Origin: Hydractinia symbiolongicarpus
Lineage: Eukaryota > Cnidaria > Hydrozoa > Anthoathecata > Hydractiniidae
Length of the DNA stretch: 64,000 bases
Assembly (NCBI RefSeq): GCF_029227915.1
Contig: NC_079876.1
Coordinates: 24,640,328-24,704,327, forward strand
Reading direction: 5' to 3'
Positions within the stretch are counted from its first letter, which is position 1. Each line of letters begins with the position of its first letter. Below the pieces are notes generated by a model. It was not told the origin of the DNA, made no database searches, and saw nothing but the letters and a program-made list of their open reading frames with translations. Positions 55,331 to 64,000 of the stretch are shown here, one piece after another. The translations under genes were made by a program, and so were the position numbers.

Positions 55331-56739
55331 CAAAATGGGGGCGCATACAAATGTGAATTAAATTCTTCATCAGGCAGCGGCCAGGTGCAACACCCTTGAG
55401 GCAAAAGGTGGCCATAATCGTGTTTAAAATCGAAAGTTTGTTGGCAAAAAATAATGGAAATTTGTGGCTTCTCAAAAAAAAATTGTGCAGAGTCTAAGTG
55501 GTAATGTTTTATTTATTTCATTGAGGGAATTTAAAACAACTTTATTGGAAAAGAAAACTTACGCAAAATTATCTTAGAATTTCGAACAATGTGACAGATA
55601 TTTAATTCAAAGAAATGATAAACCCTAAATAAAATATAGCTTTACCAAAAATATTCAAAAAAAAAAAGAAGATGTTCCTTACCACAGTCCGTATGCAATG
55701 TTGTCAAGTCTTACTTGTGAATTTCGGCTGTGCATCTATTTTTATAGCTTAATCGTTTTTAAAAGCGGAAACTTTTCGCCTAACGGAACATTTCTTTCAA
55801 CGAACACAGCCTTTTTTTTTGTTCGCATGTCCAAATTACGTCAACGAAAGCAATTAGCGAATAAATGAGAAACATCCAACCTCAATCTATTCACCAAGCA
55901 TTTTAACGGAGCACTTTCTTATTTTTTTAGCATGGCCTGTGTTGTTTTCCTTATCAGACTTAGTGGCTAAGACTCGTTTGTGTTTACGACCAAATTTGGC
56001 ATGTAAAGAAAGAAAAAGAATGCTCAAAATAATAGTGACATTATTTTTCTCATTTTTTATCATCTTGCGTTTCCCATATCATCGCTTTGATTCTCTCACA
56101 ATTTCGACTTACCTAACCCATCCTAAAATCTTATCAAATTGTCAAAAATTTTCAAGGATTTTGAACCTGAAATCAACATTATGCAAGTGTTAGTGAACGA
56201 GTTATATTATTGATGGCTAGAATCTTATTAATTTACAAAAGTGGTTTCAAGTTCAGACATAATATGACAATAAATCTCACCTGAATTACTTGTGAAACAG
56301 TACATGACACTTCAACGGTTATTTACGAACAATAATTCTTGAAGATCTTGATAAGCTTGTAAATGCCTTACTAAAACAAGATCATTCGCACCGAAAGCAA
56401 GAAATTCCATAGCATTTTTTTAAAAACAATAATGATTAAAATGGACGTCTTGGTTACTTATTAATTTTCCCTTGGTGCTGGTTCGTTGAAAGAAAAGTCA
56501 TAAGATTTGTGCCATGGGAGATCTTGTACTTGTATGCTTGCTCAGCAAGATTTGATAAGTCCATGTTCGCTGATTCTAACGTTATGGCCACTTTAACAGT
56601 CACCAAATCCCCGGGTTTAATTAGGGTCTAAACACACGTTCAACATAAATTTCCCGAGCTATTTAAAGGAGGACACTTTTATTGACAAGGAATTTCATGG
56701 AAATTGGGATTTTTAGCCTTATCTCAAAAGCTTATTTTG
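55331..56739. other. Non-coding stretch
   Basis: AT-rich, no exon supported. The frame at 55939-56193 is not recognised. Confidence 0.5.
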
Positions 56740-57060
56740 TGGTGGTTCTCTTTTCCATTATTCTCCTGCATGCCTAAGTGGATTTTTCCATAGGCTTCAT
56801 CGACTAGTCTCCGTAATAATAGCCGTCGTCTGTCTGTCTGTCTTTGCGCAAAATGGCACTGCAATAGCGAGACATACAAAATCAGTATATAAAGGTCAGG
56901 TAAACCTGTGGATTTATCCACGGGCTACTATAAAATAAGCGTCGTCTGTCTGTTACGAAAACGCGAAATGCGATATATAAAAGACGTGGATATTTTCACG
57001 AATCGACAATTATCTCTATAAAAATAGCCTTATTCTGCCGTGTTGCGGAAATACAAAAAT
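56740..57060 (+). mobile_element. Composite run of mini-Helitron units
   Basis: An end of one variant (GCCTAAGTGGATTTTTCCAT, then AGGCTTCATCGACTAG to 56807) is followed directly by a unit starting TCTCCGTAATAATAGCCG at 56808, with GTCTGTCTGTCTGTCTTTGC, CAAAATGGCA and the hairpin CCTGTGGATTTATCCACGGG, running to about 56928. A third starts near 56929 (TATAAAATAAGCGTCGTCTG) and ends near 57010, and a fourth partial unit follows. Ends are diverged. Confidence 0.65.
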
Positions 57061-57639
57061 ACGGATTATTTTTTATGCCGTACGGAAAAGATTTCATTTT
57101 ATGTTCCCGCTTTTGGCGCATTTAGGCATCATCAAGTCATGATCGTGTCAGTGTTATGTTTGTAGCTCCCTGTTTCACCTTTTCTTCTTCCAAAATCTTT
57201 TTATCTTTATAATATTTGATTTCTGTACGCGGTTTTACAAAATAAATATATATATTCTACACATATATATAAATCTTAAAGTGAAACAGGTAGTTAGCTA
57301 GTCCTGTTTATTGCTATTCCTCTAAGGCTTTTTCTCAGTTTTATATAACAGCTTTTTATTCTAGCCAACATTATATATATCTTTGTCTTATCTTCGCCAA
57401 TCTGATTTCTACTTACATGGATTGTGGCTGTTGTTAGCTAGCTACCTCTGGCTAAAAAGTGAAAGTAGCCAAATACAGTAGCTGTAAGCAAATTTTCAAG
57501 TAGACTTCCTTATACTGAATACAGTGTAGGAGCTACCTAAAATGCATTCAGCATTACACATTTTACTGCAATATAACAAGCTTTTTGATGTGTTTTGTTT
57601 AAGCTGAAAATGAAGTTTGCAAACTGAAATTGCGATAAT

Positions 57640-58311
57640 TTTTTTTTAAAAAAGGGTATTACTACGTGCGACATCATTTACCTGTACTAAAGACGCAACC
57701 TGGTGTCCAATTAACTTTTTGACTCTTACGAGAACTTTTCCGGCAAAATAAAACAATTTTGCATGATTATTTTTGCTTTGGCAAAGGTAACAACAGATTG
57801 TGAATTATTTTTATTTTTAAATTTTACAAAAAACGTGACTGCTTTAGCTGCACAGGGTAACAACTGACTGTTTCCGGTGTCTCTATATAATCAAACTTAT
57901 TTTTGGAACAGGGTGTTATACTTACATGGATGTGTGACATTGTTTACCCGCACTAAGCGCTCAGCCTGGAGTATCTTTCATTTTGGAACTTTCACGGGGA
58001 AACATTTTTCAAAAAATAAAAAAGCTTGGCAAACTGTTTTTGTTTTGACGAAAACAACGGTTGTACACTGTGTTTTTATTTCAGCTAAATGTGCAGGAAA
58101 GTTATTTGTTGAAAAATATGTTATACCCAAAACACCATAGATGTATGCGCTTCACTAAATTTATGACATATTGCATAACTGTACTAGACTGCTCCACCTG
58201 AATGTGGCATAGTTTACGGTTTATATTAATTAATCCATTAGATGTTGAACGCTAGGTAATACTTTTAGTTATGACTCAACCTGGCGTTTCGACGCCCAAT
58301 CCCCCGGCTAG
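57640..58311 (+). mobile_element. Second Helitron-like family, plus copy
   Basis: Ends CGACGCCCAATCCCCCGGCTAG (broken as CGACGCCCAATC and CCCCGGCTAG), the complement of the minus copy's end at 39654. It has two diverged internal repeats (57660-57850 and 57840-58090) with phrases ACTTTTCCGGCAAAATAAA and CACGGGGAAACATTTTTCAA. The 87-codon frame at 57877-58140 lies within it and is element sequence. The 5' border is approximate. Confidence 0.5.
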
Positions 58312-59295
58312 TTTATTTAAAAACAGTAACTTCAATCAGATTTATCAACGTTATTATGATGTAACGTAAAAAATAAGTAATTTGTCAATTAGCAATTAAA
58401 ATATAATTGATCCCTTATATTTCAAGGGAAAAATGAATGCCACTATTGTCCGTTGCAAACACAGAGTCAGAGTGTAAATACAAAAGATAGATAATTTTCT
58501 TATTAACGTCAGCTACTTCGTGTGGCGTCATCAGCAATTTTAAAGTACCAAAATACCAAAATCGCATTAAAAAAAGTTCTGGACAATGTTTTTCTATTGT
58601 AGCTCAATTTTTCGTTAGTAATATAAATGTATTATAACATATCTTTCAATTTGTGTATACAAACTGTGAAGATCAGGGAAAACAGATAAGACAGGTCGCA
58701 AGATTAGCCAAAATTTAAATAGTAAAGACTGTGAGAAATTTCCATAATTTATAGCATTTCCGAAGATTAATATAATTGACAGGGGGTACTATATGCTGTC
58801 CCCCTTCCATACCAAACAGATTTGACAAAGAAGCTAAAAAGTACATTTTATGCGCAACATTATGGAAAAAATTAGTTAAGTTGAAAAACGACACTAAAAT
58901 AGTTGAAATGTAGTATTTCTATAAAAAGATACAACAAGCACTGGAAACGAGATAGGGAAGAGGTTGTGTTTGTAAATATCTAAATAAAACTAATCTAGAA
59001 TTAAAAGTGAAAACTCACTATACACAAATTACATATATTTCAAATTACACAGTGCATAGCAAAACTCAGAGTGCGCAATAACTGTGCTTGTAAATGGCCA
59101 AAGTTTTTTTATCACCATCGCTCTCTTTACATATCTTCCTTCACTCATATAAACCAGTTAAATTCTGTTCCGTATAATGCCTTTGTGCATATTTAATAAA
59201 GTATATTTACATGATGCATCTAAATGACGAGAAAAAGTTTAAAATACAATCTTTAAAATACAAATGCCATTTAGCCCGATGTATTTGGGAGAAAC
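58312..59295. other. Non-coding stretch and 3' flank of the MS4A-like gene
   Basis: About 58495-58560 is a weak copy of the GACGTCATCAG repeat. An ATTAAA signal on the minus strand at 59192-59197, about 100 bp past the MS4A-like stop, is a possible polyadenylation signal. Confidence 0.45.
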
Positions 59296-62200
59296 TTATT
59301 GCGTGTATGATGGAGGTGGATATGCCATCTGAGCTTTCTCTTCATAACTTGGACCGGGTTGTGGTTGTGGATTTTGATCCAGTTGATGATGTTGGGTTTG
59401 TTGCATTGGTGTTGGTTGTTGATATTGCAGCTGTTGTTGGTAGTTGTAGGGAACAGGATTCATGACACCAGCAGTTACTGGGTATGTTTGGTTTGTTTGC
59501 ACAGTGTAAGTGATGACTTGCTGTGGTTGAGTTTGGAAAACGAATCCTTAAAATAATAATAATAATAAGGTCATCAAGAACACTTTCAAACATGCTTTTA
59601 CTTTCCAAATAGACAAAAGAATATAAAAAAACCTCGTGTTCTTGACGGTGCTCCACAACATGAGCAACATGCCAAGCAACAAAGAATTGCAGCTGTCAAT
59701 GCAACAAAGAACTCGATGATCATACATGTGAGAAGAACAGCGTAGATGGCTTTACCAGCGTTTTTATGTACATTGCAACCAAATTTGCCATAATACTTGT
59801 AATAGGTGTGATAATTATAGGATTGGAGACTGTAATAAGTGGTGTAGGTGTAATAGTAGGTTCTGTAACGGGGTACGCTGTAGTAGTAGGTATGGTAATT
59901 GACGTAATACATTGCAGAACAATTGGAGTAGTACCTAGAAGAAGAAAAGCACTACAAATAGAATCCATTGTAGAGTTTTTACAGCAACAGTGTTTTTGTC
60001 TGGTGCAGGGCATGTAACGTATACTTGTTAAGCACTGGCGTACCTTGCTAGAGTTTAAATACGCAGAAAAATTTGAACAATCCTCTAGTGTCCATTGTAA
60101 AATTTTACCAGCGAAAAGTAATGTTTTTAATCGTATACCCAACAAGCTGCAGAAAGTGCGGAAGTTTGTGAAAGCCGTCAATTATATAGTATGCCTTAGT
60201 AGCTTATGTTCGTATTCCAGCCCTGTACTGTTGTTAATTTTATTTATTATATTTTCTTATTTACTCTTTTATGATTTTTGTGCTCTGACCATTGAGTGTT
60301 TTATATATTTCTGTTAGGACTGAAACAAACTTTTAGAATTATCTGATCCTTACTGTTTGTTTTTTTAAAAAAATACAGATTTCTTTTTCTTTTTATCTAA
60401 TTGAAGATTTTTTGTTGTGTTTTATGAACTCACAATGATGTCGTATTGCTAATTTATGACACATAGCTACATGGTTTAAAGGCACATGTAGATGTAATAC
60501 TTTGTGGCATTTTTGAAAAAATTTTGCAGTTATTTTCCAATCGCACTGCACTTTTCTGAACTTACCAGAACCAACCTTAAAATGAAAACCAGCAGGCTCA
60601 ATGGTCAAGAACCAAATAATAGACATTTCCCGAAGTTCATGTTTTCCTGCACTTTTGTTATTGTGATTCAGTATAGCTAAATAACCATGCATGTGAATTT
60701 GTGCTTTCTTACGCGAGAAGGCGTGCTGCTTCCGCAATTATGATAGCTGTTTTACTGAAAAGTAACGAAAACAGCAAAAGTAAGTAAGTAAGTAACGGGA
60801 AGTTTTAACGCCCTTGGGGATTCCACCCTAACGGTTGGCTTTTCCTCCCCTCCAACTGTAACTATGTTACATTACCGCGAGAGATATATAGCATTGCTCT
60901 GACTTGCTTGCCTGTCACACAAGCCAGTTAGTGGTCAGTAGATGGCACCAAATGGGCTGACAACACTGCATTTAAAGTGCTCCGGAGTGGGAACTCGAAC
61001 CTTATGACTACAAGTCGAATGCGCTACCACTACAGCATCTCCGCTTCAAAAGACAAGATCTTGGATAAAAGTTTGGCTGGCTAAAAAAACTTTGGCAGGG
61101 ACATTCTAAGGATTAATGGATTTATGCCTTCGCTTTCTCATTCCTGTTTTTGTGCAGGGGAATTTTAACTTTCAATTTCTTTCCCATTTAAAATTTTAAT
61201 AAAAAATTTTATTTTTGACATTTTGATTTCTTCAAAGATATTTCCTTTCTCTCGTGCTTTCGAAATCATACGAATTTCTAAATTATAAATATTTAATGTT
61301 TAATTAAGCAAAATGTTAATTCTGACATGAATAATTAATAGGAAAAATCGTCAGACCAACTCTAAAAAGGTTCAACTTTTCAACTTTTCAGATCTGACAA
61401 AAATTTGACGACAAAAAGGCTTCCAATAATATCAAATTTTGTCGATTTAAATAAATCTGTTAGACAAAATCTGATAGTAATGCTTTGTGAAGTTAGAATG
61501 TTTCCAGGAATGTTCGTTGCGGCGTTAAATTCAGATTCTTGATTGTTCTTATTTTGTGACAAAATTCAGACTCCCGTTGTTTAGTTGCAAAAACAAATTT
61601 TTTCCTTACTTTTCGGCACAATATTAACTTCGTGTCCTTATGCTGTTGTTCTTACAAAAAAAGCGGGTAGTCCTCTCATATTTCCTAGAAACGTCTGAAA
61701 ACCTGCCTGCAACATTCTAAAATTTAAAGAAGGGTTTTTTTTACATCAATAGTGAAAAACAGAAAAGTACCCTAATACAATGGCATAAATGACACCATCA
61801 AAAAATGAAGCAAGTGTTGACACAATGTTGAACGCCATTGAAGTACCAAGCAGACATCGATTATTTGGATAGGATGCAGATGAAGTGGCAAGTATACCAG
61901 TTATAATAATCCAAATACCACCCCATATGGCGTACCCACTGCTGTTTGCCCAATTTCTGTGTAATCCTGCAGCTGCACCAATCCCACATCCAACCGATAT
62001 TGTTCCAATAACAATTTGCGTGATACCTAAAATGTTTTTTTACCACATTACCTCAGTTACAACATTGGAAGGATGGTGTCAGAATATACAATAATATATA
62101 ATTAAATGAAGCAGTAATTGTAATCTTTACTATAGACAACGACGAATAAATAATCCTTGTGATCCTATCAGCTCACTGGACGCGTTTACACACATCTTTC

Positions 62201-62579
62201 GTTTAGTTTTCAAGGTAAGTGAAACACCGACTTAAAATGTTAATTGATGCGTAAGAAAAGCTAATAAAATGTCCAATCAAAACACAACATGCCCGAAGCT
62301 TTTACTGTTGGTATTAAAATTAGCGTCTGACATAGGTAAAACAAATTACAAATATCTGCATGGTTAAAAGTGAATGCTAAATATATGACTGATGTAGCAA
62401 TGCTAGGTACAGTTTTATGATAAAGCTCCCTCATATAGATTAAAGTTTCCATATAGCAAAACAAACATACCTAAGCCACGGATAGCCGCCACTTTTAAAG
62501 TGCTCTGAGGCGGTGCAGTAGATACGACCGCATGCGGAGCCGGTGCAGGTGCCGCAACTGTTTGAACTGGTTGCGCCAT
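59296..62579 (-). CDS. MS4A/CD20-like four-transmembrane protein, four coding exons
   Basis: Exons 62579-62471, 62026-61771, 59934-59633 and 59546-59296 join in phases 1, 2 and 1 with good borders (TTAG|GTATGT, CATTTTAG|GTATC, TTAGG|GTACTT, TTCTTCTAG|GTACT, CGAG|GTTTTT, TTTTAAG|GATTC), giving 305 residues. Residues 1-36 are a proline/alanine-rich cytoplasmic tail. TM1 is about 38-60 (GITQIVIGTISVGCGIG), TM2 about 74-95, TM3 about 98-122 and TM4 about 185-212 (AVLLTCMIIEFFVALTAAIL, then a CC-rich end). This order and the motifs are those of the MS4A family, plasma-membrane proteins linked to signalling and ion flux. The loop before TM4 has 21 tyrosines in its first 50 residues (123-172). The C-terminal tail is glutamine-rich (21 of 82) and ends PPPSYTQ, with a PPxY WW-binding motif. 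An acceptor at 62613 suggests a 5' UTR intron. Intron 2 holds a SINE. Confidence 0.88.
60779..61047 (-). mobile_element. tRNA-derived SINE with ACTT-type tail, copy 2
   Basis: Minus strand from 61047: GAAGCGGAGATGCTGTAGTG, then GTAGCGCATTCGACTTGTAG and the box B GGTTCGAGTTCCC, then a body ending in a tail that reads AAGTAAGTAAGTAAC on the plus strand. Longer than copy 1 (it keeps an extra segment near 60930-60990). It lies in intron 2 of the MS4A-like gene, in the same orientation as the gene. Confidence 0.75.
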
Positions 62580-64000
62580 TGGGTATGTGGTGATGATTGG
62601 TTATTGATTTCTAAGAGAAAAAAAGAGGAAAAATAATTTCTAGGAGAATAATACACCGTAAGGAGCATCTAAATGCAACTGTTCTTTCTGAATCCATAGT
62701 AAAAAGAAGATTTAGTGAAGCATCGAAGTTTTTATAAATAGAAACAAATGTGTTATTCCGTCTCGCATTCTTGATTTTATTTCCACAATGCACAACATCT
62801 ACAACGTCGATCCGCTGAATTTGAGAGAAGTAACTGAACGAATAAATAGAACGGTAAGTTGAACGTAATGTAAGTTTTTGTAATGTATTTATAATTTTTA
62901 GCTAACTAAACAAAAAACCTACTATGGTATGATCAGTTACCACGAGGAGTTATTGGTTAGTCCAGACTTGGTCAGGGCTGATAAATTTTCTTTTTAAAAC
63001 GGTTGTAACAAACTGACGATCTTGAAATTTAGTTAGCATTATTAATATACAATTCTTATTTTACCAAACACATCGAAAACTAAAAGAATTTATACACTGA
63101 ATATCTGATCATCAAATCAGCTTTTCAACCTTGCAAATACCGTGCAGATGGTTGGAAGCCACAAGCCACCTATTGACTGACAATGTTTACTACATTTGAA
63201 AACGCAGAAAGAACTAGAAATCAAAGTTACACTAGAATTTTCGATCACGGTGTCGAATTTTTGGAACAGAATTGAGAATCCGAGAAGGAATAACACATGT
63301 GCAACAATAACAACAACAAAAACAACAACAACAACAACAACAAAAAGCGAAAACCTACCGCTTATGTGTTTACTTTCGAATTATTTCTCTTTAATGGCGA
63401 TTTTGTTTTCAAATTTAACAAAATACATAGTTTGCTAAAATTGTCAATAAATAGAAAAATTAAAGATTAATCTCTTGATTCACGATTGAAAAGATTTTAA
63501 TGTAAATGAATTATTAATCATGGCAACACGTCATAACAGAAATTTGCAAAATTAATAAGATAAGAATAGAAAAACAAACATTTTTAGCTGCAGGTTATAC
63601 ATTCTCAAATTATTGGAACACTAGTTAATAAGGCTTGTGAAAAAATCCACTTAGGCAGAGTAACAATAGAAAAGAGAACCTACACTTGAATTTTGATGAC
63701 GTCCGCAAAGTCTCACAAACATGCAAAAAAATTCTTTTTAGAAATTTGCTTAACCCGTGCCCCTATCTGTAGAGCTTCAAACACTGATGAAGAAAATGTA
63801 TAGGTTGTGACGTTCATAACTGCAAGATATGTAGTTTTGTTTAAAAAAAACTTGCAGTTGCTTAGAAAGACAAACAATAAGAACATTGACAACACACAAA
63901 AACAGATCACTATCAGCTGAATTTATATGTTAACAAAGGTTACTAAGAAGTGTCTCGTTTTCATTTCCGTCGTATAGTCAAAGTATTAAGGAAAGGTATT
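62580..64000. other. 5' flank of the MS4A-like gene, simple repeats, Helitron-like end
   Basis: An AAC microsatellite runs 63300-63346. At 63621-63660, in minus orientation, is CTGCCTAAGTGGATTTTTTC...CTAG, matching the variant end at 56770-56807; this is probably the 3' end of another mini-Helitron. No gene was recognised. The promoter and first non-coding exon of the MS4A-like gene should lie somewhere here. Confidence 0.45.

Noticed and set aside
57877-58140. 87-codon plus-strand ORF
   Set aside because: It falls inside a Helitron-like element and covers one of its internal repeats; the matching copy at 39.7-40.3 kb does not preserve it.
59720-60181. 153-codon minus-strand ORF overlapping MS4A-like exon 3
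   Set aside because: It is an alternative frame over the Tyr-rich exon; the frame joined by phase to the other MS4A exons is the real one.
60393-60737. 114-codon minus-strand ORF in MS4A intron 2
   Set aside because: No splice borders that fit the MS4A phases and no recognised motif; best read as intron sequence.

Overview
The window looks like nuclear DNA from a metazoan, most likely a cnidarian. It is AT-rich, its genes are split by introns with ordinary GT-AG borders, introns run to many kilobases, and there are no bacterial-style operons. The recognisable proteins (a USOMP5/fibrinogen-like secreted protein, an MS4A/CD20-like tetraspan, a PAN/WSC-like secreted protein) and the repeat families (a CXC-finger multicopy protein, Pif1-type helicase, protein-primed PolB element, mini-Helitrons, tRNA-derived SINEs) all fit a cnidarian. 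The species cannot be fixed from sequence alone. Gene models were built by hand from splice signals and reading phase, without transcript data.

Layout. 1-7.3 kb: a decayed CXC-finger protein copy on the minus strand, then a decayed Pif1/Helitron-type helicase on the plus strand ending at a perfect 20-bp hairpin. 8-13.3 kb: mobile-element debris, namely a CCGGCGG-ended DNA element, a 135-bp palindrome, a TIR element carrying seven GACGTCA motifs, and tandem mini-Helitrons. 14.3-15.8 kb (possibly to 31 kb): the 3' end of a minus-strand gene for a fibrinogen-like protein; a 48-bp satellite array (16.0-18.25 kb) with an 862-bp higher-order repeat probably lies in or beside its introns. 23.7-28.2 kb: remains of a Polinton-like element (PolB, a membrane-hairpin protein) and a decayed VPD/MC repeat protein. 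33.4-35.9 kb (possibly from 50.8 kb): a secreted PAN/WSC-like gene on the minus strand, with a truncated LINE in its last intron. 36-47 kb: almost no coding signal, with Helitron families and a SINE. 47.8-48.7 kb: a two-exon gene for an 86-residue secreted four-cysteine peptide. 52.6-54.2 kb: an apparently intronless aldonolactone-oxidase-like flavoenzyme. 59.3-62.6 kb: a complete four-coding-exon MS4A-like gene.

The real genes do not form a pathway. Three or four encode cell-surface or extracellular products and one a sugar-lactone flavoenzyme. The strongest unexpected structures are the end-to-end mini-Helitrons with CTAG|TC junctions and a hairpin before the 3' end, the higher-order satellite, the Tyr-rich loop of the MS4A protein, and the uncatalogued four-cysteine peptide gene.
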